Source: Thermoplasmata archaeon (lineage in GTDB: Archaea; Thermoplasmatota; Thermoplasmata; Lutacidiplasmatales; UBA184). Taken from it: 64,000 nt of DNA. Positions 48,499-57,887 of this stretch are shown in pieces. Positions within the stretch are counted from its first letter, which is position 1. Each line of letters opens with the position of its first letter. The notes beneath the pieces were generated by a model. The model did not search any database, was not told the origin of the DNA, and was given only the letters and a program-made list of their open reading frames with translations. The DNA is taken from assembly GCA_021817605.1 (NCBI GenBank), contig JAKAUN010000006.1, positions 62,001 to 126,000 on the forward strand, given 5' to 3'. A program made the position numbers and the translations under genes.

Positions 48499-50865
48499 AT
48501 GCATCGCGGTCTCGGGGTCGTCCTGGCGGTGGCCCTGGCGGTGTTCACTCTCCTGGCAGCCCTTGGGCTCTCGCCCGCGGAGCGCCCGCCGTCCTCCTCG
48601 GGAGCTCGGGCGGTTTGGCCGAGCGCTCTGTCCTCCTCCGTAACGAGCCCCGGCACGGCCGCCCTCCTCTCGGGCGCGCACGGCTCGCGCCTGGCGACGG
48701 ACGCCGTGACCGTGCCTCCCGGTGCCCTCACCGAACCTCTCGCGCCGTCCCGCGGGGTTCGCATCGGCCTCACGCTGGGATTTTCCCATCCCGAGGAGCT
48801 CTCCCGCCTTCTCGCCTCGCTCGAGGACCCCGCCTCGCCGGAGTATCGGCAGTTCCTCACCTACGCCGAGTTCGAGGCGAGCTACGCCCCCCCTCCGAGC
48901 TCCGTCGCCGCGGCCGAGGCCGCGCTACGGTCGGTCGGAGCGAGCTCCGTCGTGCTGCCCGCGGGCAGCACGACGGTGGAGGGCACCGTCTCGGCACGCG
49001 GCCTCTCCGAGCTGCTCGGGGTGCGCCCGGTGGAGTATGCCTCGGCCGGCGGGGGCTGGGGCTACACCGCGCTCGGGAGCCCGCAGCTTCCCGCCTCGCT
49101 CCAAGGTAAGGTCGTCGGGATCGACGGCCTTTCCGGCGTCGCGGGGCCCGTCGGCGCGGCGCGGCCCGGCGCTTCCGCTCCGGCCCTCTCCCCGCGGGCG
49201 GGCCTCGCCCCGCTCTTCGTCCGGCAGGCGATCACCGGCACGGACTGGTACTTCGGCTCGGACTTCGCGCAGGCCTACGAGGCGACCCAGCTCTGGCCGC
49301 TCAGCAACACGAGCGTCGCGCACGCAACCTTCCCTAAACACGTCGCCGTGGCGACCCTCCTCGCGAGCTCGTACAACGAGAGCTACGGAGTCAACCTTCC
49401 GCCGTTCGTCCCGTCGGTCGTCGACCGCTATTTTAACGACACCTTCAACTCCGGCTGGCCGCTGCCGATCCTCAAGGGGATCCCGGTGCACGAGAACGGG
49501 GCGGCCGACCCGCCCCCGCCCGGCCCGCTCGTCCAGGGTAGCGTCGCCCTGACCGACACGAGCGGGATGGAGACGGAGAACTCCCTCGACCTCGAGATGG
49601 CAGGAAGCATGGCCCCGGGGGCATCGCTCTACAACTTCTACTTCGCGGACAGTCTCCTCCTCAACGCCAACCTCTCGAGCGCCGCCCTCTACCTCTCGGA
49701 CGACCTCGCCTCGGCCCTCTCCTACACCGGCTACGGCCTCTCGCCCCTGGCGGTCGTCTCCTGTTCCTTCGGCCTCCCCGATCTCAACGAGACATCGTGG
49801 AACGCCCAGCTCGTCCTGGCCGCCGCGATGGGCGTGACGGTCGTTGCCGCCAGCGGCGACAACGGCGGGTCCCCTCCGCTCTGGCCGGCGTCCGTGGCGT
49901 TCAACACGAGCGGGGTGCTCTCCGTGGGGGGAACGAGCGTCGTTCTTTCCGGGAGCGCCACCTCGACCTACACGGCGCCCCCCCTGGTCGCTAGCTACGA
50001 CGACAAGGTCCAGGGAATCGGCTCGATGAGCGCCTGGTTCGCCAGCACCGGCTTCGGCCACTACCTCGGCAGCCAGGGAGGAGTGAGCTCGGTCTACCCC
50101 GAACCGTACTGGCAGTTCCACTCCGCCGCGCAGCCGGCGATCGTCTCGGCGGCGATCACCCAGGGGGTGAGCTCGCTCGGCCGCGCCGGCCCGGACCTCG
50201 CCTTTCCGGCGCGCGACACGATCGCCTACACCAACGGGACGGGAGCTTCCCCCTTCTTCGGCATCATCTCCGGCACGAGCGTCGCCGCTCCGGTGCTCGC
50301 CGGGCTCCTCGCCGACGTGGTGGCGGTCGAGACCAATATCTCGGGGTCGTTCCACCCGCTCGGCTACCTCACCCCGGAGATCTACCGCCTCGCGAGCTAC
50401 TACGCGGCCTACCCGAACCTCACGACGCCGTTCCTGGATGTCTACAACGGTTCGACCTCGGTGTTCTCGGCGGTTCCCGGCTGGGACGCGGCCACCGGTT
50501 GGGGAGGGCTGCTCGCCCCGCTGTTCCTCCTGGCGGACGAGAACCCGCCGCCGGCGAACTACACCTACACCGGACCGACGCCCGGGCTTCCCGGCCGACC
50601 GGGCCCCGCGTTCCCCCTCTGGACGGTTCTCTTGGTCCTCGCCGGGGCGTCGACCGCCTGCGTCGTCGGCGTGGTGATCCTCCTGGACGCCCGCTCGCGG
50701 GAGCGCTTCGGCTCCCAGGAACCGGACATCTTCGCTGCGGCGGTGCTTCCGGCCGGCGAGGTGACGGCCTCCTTCCCGGCGCCCGCCGCGGTGTTCTCCT
50801 GCCCTTACTGCGGCAAGGACCGTCCGGCGGAAGCCGGCCCGTGCCCGTCCTGCGGGGTCATCTAG
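48499..50865 (+). CDS. Sedolisin (S53) protease, membrane anchored, with a cytoplasmic zinc ribbon
   Basis: A 788-residue exported acid protease. Residues 1-25 are a signal peptide or anchor; about 60-200 are the prokumamolisin activation domain (LTLGFSHPEELSRLLASLEDP, SPEYRQFLTYAEF). The catalytic set is Glu360 and Asp364 in TENSLDLEMAGSMAPGA, the oxyanion Asp454 in SGDNGG, and Ser594 in SGTSVAAP. The calcium-site segment GWDAATGWG follows. Residues about 707-735 are a membrane helix, followed by 45 residues inside the cell that end in CPYCGKD and CPSCGVI, a zinc ribbon. Start ATG 48499; GTG 48487 is possible. Overlaps ScpB by 8 bases. Confidence 0.93.
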   Translation: MHRGLGVVLAVALAVFTLLAALGLSPAERPPSSSGARAVWPSALSSSVTSPGTAALLSGAHGSRLATDAVTVPPGALTEPLAPSRGVRIGLTLGFSHPEELSRLLASLEDPASPEYRQFLTYAEFEASYAPPPSSVAAAEAALRSVGASSVVLPAGSTTVEGTVSARGLSELLGVRPVEYASAGGGWGYTALGSPQLPASLQGKVVGIDGLSGVAGPVGAARPGASAPALSPRAGLAPLFVRQAITGTDWYFGSDFAQAYEATQLWPLSNTSVAHATFPKHVAVATLLASSYNESYGVNLPPFVPSVVDRYFNDTFNSGWPLPILKGIPVHENGAADPPPPGPLVQGSVALTDTSGMETENSLDLEMAGSMAPGASLYNFYFADSLLLNANLSSAALYLSDDLASALSYTGYGLSPLAVVSCSFGLPDLNETSWNAQLVLAAAMGVTVVAASGDNGGSPPLWPASVAFNTSGVLSVGGTSVVLSGSATSTYTAPPLVASYDDKVQGIGSMSAWFASTGFGHYLGSQGGVSSVYPEPYWQFHSAAQPAIVSAAITQGVSSLGRAGPDLAFPARDTIAYTNGTGASPFFGIISGTSVAAPVLAGLLADVVAVETNISGSFHPLGYLTPEIYRLASYYAAYPNLTTPFLDVYNGSTSVFSAVPGWDAATGWGGLLAPLFLLADENPPPANYTYTGPTPGLPGRPGPAFPLWTVLLVLAGASTACVVGVVILLDARSRERFGSQEPDIFAAAVLPAGEVTASFPAPAAVFSCPYCGKDRPAEAGPCPSCGVI

Positions 50866-51556
50866 CGGGGGTTCCGGCCGTCACCGAGGCCGGCTCGGCG
50901 TCCTCTCCCACGGGAGACCGGGCGGCGGTCTCCTCGGGAGCCGGGGCCTCTCCCTCGACCGGCACGGTGGCCGACGGGGCGATCGGAACGGGAGCCGTCT
51001 CCGCGTCCGCGACCGGCGCAGGGATGGCGGTCGTCGCGGGGGGAACCCCGAGCTTCTGCTCGAGGAACCGCCGGATCTCCTCCGGGCGAGAGGAGGGGAT
51101 GCCAAAGTACTCGGCGAACCGGCGGGTGGTGGTCAGTTCGAGGGTCGCTCCCTTCGGCTCCGTCCGGACGAGGCCGACGCCGCGCAGATGCTGTACCTCG
51201 CCGTAGGCGGCGTCGCCGATCATGCGGACGAGCACGCTCTGGAGGACGGGCTGGTGGTAGGCGATGAGCGTGAGGGCCTTGACGGTCCTCGGAGCCATCT
51301 CGACCGGGGTCACGGCGTGGACGGTCGGGACGAACCGGTCCTTGAGCTGCAGGGCGTAGCGCTCGCCCACCCGGCGGACCTCCAGGGCGCACGGGCGGAC
51401 ACGGTAGGCCTCCTCGAGCGCGTGAAGCGCCTTGGCCACCGAGCGCGGGTCGAGCCCGTCCAGCGCCTCGGAGAGCTCCCGGGCGGAGAGGGGCTTGCCG
51501 GCGGCGAAGAGGACCGCCTCGACCTTGAGGACGAGCTCGTCCGGGGCGTGCGGCAT
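50858..51556 (-). CDS. scpB: Segregation and condensation protein B
   Basis: A 232-residue partner in the SMC complex that binds ScpA with two winged helices. It has VLKVEAVLFAAGKPLSARELSEAL and MAPRTVKALTLIAYHQPVLQ at its start and centre. From about residue 165 the protein is an Ala/Pro/Glu-rich tail, longer than usual. Last gene of the smc-scpA-scpB operon, 5 bases after scpA. It overlaps the convergent sedolisin gene by 8 bases. Confidence 0.92.
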   Translation of the reverse strand: MPHAPDELVLKVEAVLFAAGKPLSARELSEALDGLDPRSVAKALHALEEAYRVRPCALEVRRVGERYALQLKDRFVPTVHAVTPVEMAPRTVKALTLIAYHQPVLQSVLVRMIGDAAYGEVQHLRGVGLVRTEPKGATLELTTTRRFAEYFGIPSSRPEEIRRFLEQKLGVPPATTAIPAPVADAETAPVPIAPSATVPVEGEAPAPEETAARSPVGEDAEPASVTAGTPAR

Positions 51557-51561
51557 CGGGC

Positions 51562-52590
51562 TCAGGCCTCCTCGCCGAGGGGCGTGCGCTGGGCGACGGT
51601 GCGGACGACGGTCACCGGTGAGCTTCCGAGGACCTCCTGCTGGAGGTCGACCGAGCGCTCGCGGGCGAGGAAGAGCATCGCCAGGAAGAGGGCGACCAGG
51701 CGGTCGCGCCCGGAGAGCGGGTTCCACAGCTCGAGGAGCGGGAACGGCTCGCCGACCGGGTGGCGCAGGACGGCCTCCCAGGCGTCCGCGAGGTCGTGCT
51801 CGGGGACGTCGCCGTGGACGAGGACCTCCGGCGGGGCCCGCTGCTCCTCGCGGAGCCTCTCCCTGAGCTGCTGGATCTTGAGGGCTTGACGTGCGTCGGC
51901 CTCCGCCTCGCCGAAGGCCTTGACGAGCTCGAGGAGCGAGACCGGCCGGCTTTCCGAGTGGCGGACCATCTCGAGGAGGGCGGGCGGCTCGCTCGAGCCG
52001 AGCACGGTCGACGTCACGTCCACCGCCTCGGGGGTCTCGAGGAGCGGCAGGTAGCCGTCGTCCCCGGGGAGCTCGAGGTCGGCGGCACCCGCCTCCGCTG
52101 TCGGGGGTTCGGCGGCCTGCTGGTGGCGTAGGACCTCCTCGGACTGCAGGAGGAGGATGCTCCAGGCCATGTAGAGCAGGCGGCCGGCGATCTGGAAGTC
52201 CACGTTGCCTTCGGTGCGGACCCGCTCGAGGTAGGCCTGGGTGAACCGTCCGAGGTCGATCTCCCACGGGTCGAACTGCTGGTCGAGGACGAGCTCGAAG
52301 AGCAGGGCGGTCGCCTTCTGGAACGGATCGGAGATCACCACGTGGACCCCCTCCTTGAGCCCCTCGACCAGGGTGAGGTAGCGCTCGAGCAGGACGGTCG
52401 GTTCCCCACCTTCCGGCTCGCCGAGCAGCGAGCGATGGAAGACGAGGTACTGGAGGACCTTCTCGGCGGCCTCGCGGGGAACCCCGCCACCGGCCCCGAG
52501 GCGGGCGCCCGCGCTTGCCGCGACGGATCCCGGCGCGACAGCGGAGGTCCTCTCGGGCGACGGCAGTCCTCCCGGTGGGTTCGCGAGCAT
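51562..52590 (-). CDS. scpA: Segregation and condensation protein A (kleisin)
   Basis: A 342-residue kleisin bridging the SMC heads. After a 40-residue low-complexity start it has the N-terminal helices (LYMAWSILLLQSEEVLRH, about 140-160) and a C-terminal winged helix (DRLVALFLAMLFLARERSVDLQQ). The SMC-ScpA junction is only 3 bases. Low sequence conservation in kleisins makes domain ends approximate. Confidence 0.92.
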   Translation of the reverse strand: MLANPPGGLPSPERTSAVAPGSVAASAGARLGAGGGVPREAAEKVLQYLVFHRSLLGEPEGGEPTVLLERYLTLVEGLKEGVHVVISDPFQKATALLFELVLDQQFDPWEIDLGRFTQAYLERVRTEGNVDFQIAGRLLYMAWSILLLQSEEVLRHQQAAEPPTAEAGAADLELPGDDGYLPLLETPEAVDVTSTVLGSSEPPALLEMVRHSESRPVSLLELVKAFGEAEADARQALKIQQLRERLREEQRAPPEVLVHGDVPEHDLADAWEAVLRHPVGEPFPLLELWNPLSGRDRLVALFLAMLFLARERSVDLQQEVLGSSPVTVVRTVAQRTPLGEEA

Positions 52591-52593
52591 GGC

Positions 52594-55500
52594 TCAGCGC
52601 GCCTCCACCGGCTTGGGAGAGGCCTCGACCGCCGAAGGGCCGCGCTCTTCCACGTCCTGGATGTCGTCCAGGTGGATCGCGACGACCCGGGAGCAGCCAT
52701 CCCCGCGCATCGTGACGCCGAAGAGCTGGTGGGCGAACTTGAGCGTCACCTTGCGAAGCGAGATCACCACGAACTGCGCGCGCTCCGAATTGCGGCGCAG
52801 CATCCTTCCGACATACTCGGCGTTGAGCCCGTCCAGCGACATGTCGACCTCGTCGAAGACGTAGAGCGGGCTCGGGTCGTAGCGCTGGAGCGAGAAGATG
52901 AAGGCAAGGCTGGCGAGCGACTTCTCCCCGCCGGAGAGCTGCTCGAGGCGTCCGACCGTCTTGCCCACGGGGCGCGCCTTGATGAGGAGCCCGCCGGCGA
53001 GCGGATCGTCCGGGTTCTCGAGGGCGATCTCACCCTCTCCGCCGGCGGAGAGCTCGCCGTAGATCGTACGGAAGTTCGTGTCGACCTGGCGGACGACCTC
53101 GGTGAGCTTCTCGCGCTTCTTCTGCTCGATCTCCTTGACGAGACCCACGAGCTCGTCCTTCTCGCGAGCGAGACGCTCGACCTCCTGGGTGAACTCGTCA
53201 CAGCGGGCCTTCTCCTGGTCGTACTCTTCGACAGCTCTCAGGTTGACGTCCCCGAGGGCGCGCAGTTGCTCGTCCAGGGCAGCGATCCGTCGCTTGAGCT
53301 CCTCGGGAGCCACCGACTGCTCCTCCGCGTCGGGCTCGGGGAACTGGCGGAGCGCCTCCTCGAACTCGGCGAGATGCGACTCGGCCTGCGCCACGCGGGT
53401 CGTCTCGTTGGTGAGCAGGGTCCTCTTCGTCGCGAGGTTCGTCTCGGCCTTGGCCAGCTCCTGGGCGAGCTTCAATCGCTCGTCGTTGAGGCGGGAGCGC
53501 CGCTCGGACTGAGCGCGGGCGGCCTCGCCCTGCTTGGCCTCGACGGCCTTGAGTGCCTCGACCGCCTCTTGGGCCCGGGCGAGATCTTGCTCCAGGCGGG
53601 AGATCTCCTTGCCCTTGGCCGTGAGCTCGGTGCGGAGCCGATCGAGCTCCTTGTGCCGCTGGGTCAGCTGGGAGTCCAGCGCCGCGAGGGAGGCGCGGAC
53701 CGACTGGAACTCGCCGTTGGCCTTGACGCGCTCCTCCTGGGTCGCCTGCGAGCGCTCTTGGAGCGTCTTGAGGCGGGAGGAGAGGGCTTGCGGCAGCTGG
53801 CCGAGATACTCCTCCTGGGCCTTCTGCCGTTCCTCTTTGAGGCGGGCGAGCTCGATGCCGACCGTCTCGAGCTTGGCCTCGCCGGCCCTAAGCGCCGCGG
53901 CGGCGTGCTCGTGAGCGTCCCGGGCGCGGGCAAGTCGCTCGCGCACCCCGCGGAGCTTCTCCCGCGCCGTCGAAAGGTCCTTCTCGAGAAGACCTCGGGT
54001 CGACTCGTGGGCCTGGTCCTGGATCGAGCGGGTCGAGAGCTCCTCGGCGACCCCGCGGAGCTTTTCCGCCACGCCCTTGAGCTCCTCGCGGGCGGCGGTC
54101 TCCGCGGCGCTCTTCTGTCGTAGCTCCTCGCCGAGACGCTTGAGCTCGACGGCGCTGTCGGCGCCCCGTCCCTGGCCGGACGGGTCGAAGTAGCCGCCCG
54201 AGATCGCGCCGGTCGCCTCGATGAGGTCGCCGGTGAGCGTGACCAAGCGCACCCCGCCCATCTGTTCGCGGGCGTGGGTGAGGTCGCTCATCACGACGGT
54301 CTCGGAGAAGACGTACCAGAAGGCGGGGCGGAGCTCCTCGTCGAAGCGGACAAGGTCGAGGGCGTAACCCTCGGCGCCGGAGGCCTTGGCAGCGATGAGC
54401 GACTTGCCGTGCGGCCGTCCCGGGAGCATCTTGTTGAGGGGAAGGAACGTCGCGCGCCCGCGCTTCTCCTCGCGGAGGAGCTTGATGCACGATTCGGCGA
54501 CCTGGTCGGACTCGACGACCAGCGCCTGGAAGCGGGCCCCTGCGGCGACCTGCAGGGCCGTCTTGTACTTCGGCTCGAACTCGGCGAGCTCCTCGACGGT
54601 CCCGCGGATGCCGGCGACCTTGCCGAGGTTGCGCTGCGAGAGGAGATAGTCGACAGCCGCCAGGGCGACCGGCCGGCTCCCCGACTCCGCGCGGGCCTTG
54701 AGGCGTGCGTCCAGGCCCACGTAGCGTCGGTTGATCTCGCCGACCTCCTGGGCGAGGCGCTCGGCTTCGGCGGTAAGCGACTTCTCCTTGGACTTGAGGG
54801 CGAAGAGCTCCTTCTGGAGCTCGGCGGTCGAGGTCTTCGGCCCTCCCTTGCCCTTGTCGGAGTCCTTGGTCCGCATCTCGAGGTCGCGGAGCTCCACCTC
54901 CCTCTCGGAGAGGTCCTCTTCCGCCTGGGCCCGGTCGCGCTCGGCGCTCTGGAGGTTGCCCGCGGCAGACTCCTTGGCCGCGACAGCGTCCTGCCAGGCC
55001 TTCTGATGTGCCTCGAGCCCCCGGTCGAGCTCGAGCTGGCGCTTGCGCGCCGCAACGAGACGGTCCTGGGGCTTTCCCGGAGCGGCGGTCGCCTGCTCGA
55101 GATCCTTGGCCTCCTCGGTCGCCCGGTCCTCGAGTCGCTTGAGCGATTGGGCGAGCTCCTTTTCCTGGGAACTGAGCGCCTTGTGCTGCTTCTCGTCGTC
55201 CGCCAGGGTCTTGGCGAGCTCGTCCGCCTGGCCCTTGAGCTCCCCGGCGACCTCCCTAAGGTTGGAGAGGTTCTGCTCGATGCGGGCGTGGGCGAGTTTC
55301 TTCTCGTCGAACTCCTTCTTGAACCGGACCGCGGACTCCCCTCCGGCCTCGGCGATCTCCCGCTCGAGAGTCTCTATGGTCGCGGCAAGCTCGCCCTGCT
55401 GATCGGCGAGCTTCTGCCGGCGTCCGTCCAGCTCCCCGATCTCGGCCTGGACGTGGGCGACCTGGGCGCGGCAGCTCTCGAGCTCCTTTTCGGCAAGGCG

Positions 55501-56220
55501 GTGGCCGGCTCGGGCGAGCCGGGCCTCGTTGTGGCGCTTGTCGTCCTGGAGCTGCTTGTACTGGATCGCCTGGAGCCTCTGGCCCTCGAGCGCCGCGAGC
55601 CGTCCCTTCACGTCGCCGAGGAGGGTGCCGATCCGCTCGAGGTTCTGGTCGAGCTCGGTGCGCTTGGCCTCCGCGCGCTCGAGCTCTTCGTCGTACTGGC
55701 TGATCCCCGCGAGGCGCTCGACCAGGCCCCGACGCGGGATGGGGCCCATGGTGACGACCTTGTTCACGTCGCCCTGCTGGACGAGGTTGTAGCCGTCGCC
55801 CGAGAGGCGGGCGTGGGAGAGGAGCGTGTCGATCTCCGACTGGGTCGTGCGCTTACTGTTGACGTAGAAGTAGGAGTAGTAGCCGTCCGGGTCGTTCGGC
55901 GCGAGCTTGACGTAGCGCGTGACCTCGACCTCGGCGGACTCGGACGGGAGGAGGTGGTCGGAGTTGTCGAAGACGAGGGAGACCTCGCACTCCGTGGCGG
56001 GCTTCTTCGAAGCCCCGCCGTTGAAGAAGAGATGGGTGAGGCGGTCTGCGCGCAGGGCCTTCGAACTGGTCGGGCCCAGCACGAAGAGAATGGCGTCGGA
56101 GATGTTCGACTTCCCCATCCCGTTGGGGCCGGCGACCCCGGTGAACCCCGGCTGGAAAGGGATCTCGGTCGCCCCGGCGAACGACTTGAAGTTCCTCAGC
56201 TTGATCCGTTTGAGGTGCAT
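52594..56220 (-). CDS. smc: Chromosome segregation ATPase SMC
   Basis: A 1208-residue SMC. Walker A is GPNGMGKSNI in the first 45 residues; two long coiled coils surround the hinge at about 515-680 (VAGIRGTVEELAEFEPKYKTAL, GAISGGYFDPSG); the C-terminal head has the signature LSGGEKSLASLAF and Walker B YVFDEVDMSLDGLN. With ScpA and ScpB it compacts and separates chromosomes. The ATG at 56220 lies about 100 bases after a TATA box. Confidence 0.97.
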   Translation of the reverse strand: MHLKRIKLRNFKSFAGATEIPFQPGFTGVAGPNGMGKSNISDAILFVLGPTSSKALRADRLTHLFFNGGASKKPATECEVSLVFDNSDHLLPSESAEVEVTRYVKLAPNDPDGYYSYFYVNSKRTTQSEIDTLLSHARLSGDGYNLVQQGDVNKVVTMGPIPRRGLVERLAGISQYDEELERAEAKRTELDQNLERIGTLLGDVKGRLAALEGQRLQAIQYKQLQDDKRHNEARLARAGHRLAEKELESCRAQVAHVQAEIGELDGRRQKLADQQGELAATIETLEREIAEAGGESAVRFKKEFDEKKLAHARIEQNLSNLREVAGELKGQADELAKTLADDEKQHKALSSQEKELAQSLKRLEDRATEEAKDLEQATAAPGKPQDRLVAARKRQLELDRGLEAHQKAWQDAVAAKESAAGNLQSAERDRAQAEEDLSEREVELRDLEMRTKDSDKGKGGPKTSTAELQKELFALKSKEKSLTAEAERLAQEVGEINRRYVGLDARLKARAESGSRPVALAAVDYLLSQRNLGKVAGIRGTVEELAEFEPKYKTALQVAAGARFQALVVESDQVAESCIKLLREEKRGRATFLPLNKMLPGRPHGKSLIAAKASGAEGYALDLVRFDEELRPAFWYVFSETVVMSDLTHAREQMGGVRLVTLTGDLIEATGAISGGYFDPSGQGRGADSAVELKRLGEELRQKSAAETAAREELKGVAEKLRGVAEELSTRSIQDQAHESTRGLLEKDLSTAREKLRGVRERLARARDAHEHAAAALRAGEAKLETVGIELARLKEERQKAQEEYLGQLPQALSSRLKTLQERSQATQEERVKANGEFQSVRASLAALDSQLTQRHKELDRLRTELTAKGKEISRLEQDLARAQEAVEALKAVEAKQGEAARAQSERRSRLNDERLKLAQELAKAETNLATKRTLLTNETTRVAQAESHLAEFEEALRQFPEPDAEEQSVAPEELKRRIAALDEQLRALGDVNLRAVEEYDQEKARCDEFTQEVERLAREKDELVGLVKEIEQKKREKLTEVVRQVDTNFRTIYGELSAGGEGEIALENPDDPLAGGLLIKARPVGKTVGRLEQLSGGEKSLASLAFIFSLQRYDPSPLYVFDEVDMSLDGLNAEYVGRMLRRNSERAQFVVISLRKVTLKFAHQLFGVTMRGDGCSRVVAIHLDDIQDVEERGPSAVEASPKPVEAR

Positions 56221-56316
56221 CGCTCGGTGCTCCTGGCTGGCCTGCTGACCTTCCGTCGCCGGACAGCGCCCGTTTGTCGGACGTCTGTCAGCGGCAGGCT
56301 CCGAGCGGTCCCCGAC

Positions 56317-56324
56317 TTATTTAA
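56317..56324 (-). promoter_or_regulatory. TATA box upstream of smc
   Basis: TTAAATAA on the minus strand (plus TTATTTAA). It lies about 100 bases before smc, so the leader would be about 70 bases. Confidence 0.5.
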
Positions 56325-56483
56325 CCGTTCTTTTGGACGGGTCCCGGCCCCGATTGCCTGTCGGGTCTCGGCGTTCCCACGGAGTCCGAGCCCTCGCGAG
56401 GCCCCCCGCACCGGCCCTCGGACGTCATGGCCCCCAGGCCCCGCCCCGCGACGGAGCGCCGTGGTCCGGACCTTGACCACGGC

Positions 56484-57077
56484 TCATCCCGGACGGGTGG
56501 CTCGTGGTCGCCGGGACGCGCCGGCTAGGTAGCTCAGCCCCTTGCTGAGCAGCTCCTCTCTCGGCCGTGTCGTGTCGAGCCTGAGGACGGGCTCGTCCCA
56601 CGGGAGGTACTCCCGCTGCTGGACCTCCTCCCATGTGGGAACCGGTAGTGGCGGCGTCGGCGCGGCCCGTCGTTCTACCCTACGGCGGTGTTCCGAGGCG
56701 TCCGTGCAGACCAGTTCGATCACGCGTCGGGGGACGCCGAGCTCCTTGGCGAGGTCCGCCCACATCCGTCGCGCTTCGGCGACCCCGTTGACCGCATCGA
56801 CGATCACCGACCGGCCGAGGGCGAGGTGGTCGCGGGCCTGGTCACGGACCCCAAGATAGGCGGCGAGACCACTCGCGTGCGATCGCGGGAGACCCGCCGC
56901 CAGCATCGCGGCCTCCAGGGTATCCACGCGCAACCAGACGGCGCCGGTCCTCTTCGCAAGGTCGCGGGCGAAGCTCGACTTGCCGCTGCCCGGCAGGCCG
57001 GCGAGGACGATCAGGCGGGGCGCCAGCGGCCGCGAAGGTTTCCTACGCCGGTCGTGGCGCGGAGGAGGCCGCCTCAC
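56484..57077 (-). CDS. P-loop kinase (AAA_33-like)
   Basis: A 197-residue nucleotide-binding protein. It has VLAGLPGSGKSSFARDLAKRTG (Walker A), LGRSVIVDAVNG and VCTDASEHRRRVERR, as in predicted kinases similar to aminoglycoside/tRNA-Ser-like kinases. The GTG at 57077 is chosen since the frame upstream is low-complexity; a 25-residue basic leader precedes the core. Substrate unknown. Confidence 0.78.
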   Translation of the reverse strand: MRRPPPRHDRRRKPSRPLAPRLIVLAGLPGSGKSSFARDLAKRTGAVWLRVDTLEAAMLAAGLPRSHASGLAAYLGVRDQARDHLALGRSVIVDAVNGVAEARRMWADLAKELGVPRRVIELVCTDASEHRRRVERRAAPTPPLPVPTWEEVQQREYLPWDEPVLRLDTTRPREELLSKGLSYLAGASRRPRATRPG

Positions 57078-57244
57078 CGATCCCCCCCGCTCAAGCGGAG
57101 GCTTCGAGCGGGGAAGCGTTGCCTGCGGCCGTGGGTCCCTGGCTGTCGCACGTCCCCTTCGATGTCGGGCACGAACGGTAGCTCCGTCCCCCGGGCGTCG
57201 GGGAGCGGAGCCCACCGACCGGCCCGGGTGGGGGAACCCAAACG

Positions 57245-57252
57245 CTATTTAG
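57245..57252 (+). promoter_or_regulatory. TATA-like box upstream of the nitroreductase gene
   Basis: CTATTTAG in the GC-rich gap, about 90 bases before the ATG at 57341, which would give a leader of about 65 bases. Confidence 0.35.
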
Positions 57253-57340
57253 TGGGTCACGCCCTCGGAGCTCCGGATGCGTCGGTCCGTTCCGGCGGGG
57301 TAGAGGGACCTACCCCACCGTTCCGGTATTCTTCTTCGGC

Positions 57341-57880
57341 ATGGACGTCTTCGACGCGATCCGCGCCTACCGCCCTTGCGCCTCGTTCCTCAACCAGCCG
57401 ATCCCCCCCGAGAAGCTCAAGCGCGTTCTGTCGGCCGTCCGGCTCGCCCCGAGCCAGCAGAACCTTCAGCCGTGGAGGTTCGTCGTGGTCCAGGACGACG
57501 AGCGCAAGCGGCTGCTTGCCCAGGCGTCGAGCCGGGGCAAGCTCATCGCCGCAGCGCCCTCGGTCGTCGTCGCGTTCGCCGTCGAGGAGGACATCCCGGT
57601 GACGATCGGCGGCTACATCTCCGCCTACCCTCTCGACGTCGCGGTGGCGATCGACCACCTGCAACTCGCGGCGACCGCCGAGGGGCTCGGAACGAACTGG
57701 CTCATCGAGTTCAACGAGCAGAAGGTCCGCTCGGTCCTCCATGTGCCGGAGGGGATCCACCCCATCGCCGTCATACCGATCGGCTACCCCGCCGAGGGGA
57801 ACGGCTCCTCCGCAGCGGCCGGGGGGCAGGGCCGAAAGAGCCCGGACGAGGTCATCGCCTACGACCAGTTCCCCTGGTGA
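57341..57880 (+). CDS. Nitroreductase family protein
   Basis: A 179-residue FMN-dependent oxidoreductase of the compact class. It has FDAIRAYRPCASFLNQPIP, LAPSQQNLQPWRFVVV, IDHLQLAATAEGLGTNWL and AVIPIGYPAE, giving the FMN contacts. The usual Arg-Ser-x-Arg start is Arg-Ala-Tyr-Arg. The substrate is unknown. The XTP pyrophosphatase gene starts 7 bases after it, so they are one operon. Confidence 0.93.
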   Translation: MDVFDAIRAYRPCASFLNQPIPPEKLKRVLSAVRLAPSQQNLQPWRFVVVQDDERKRLLAQASSRGKLIAAAPSVVVAFAVEEDIPVTIGGYISAYPLDVAVAIDHLQLAATAEGLGTNWLIEFNEQKVRSVLHVPEGIHPIAVIPIGYPAEGNGSSAAAGGQGRKSPDEVIAYDQFPW

Positions 57881-57887
57881 GGGGCGC

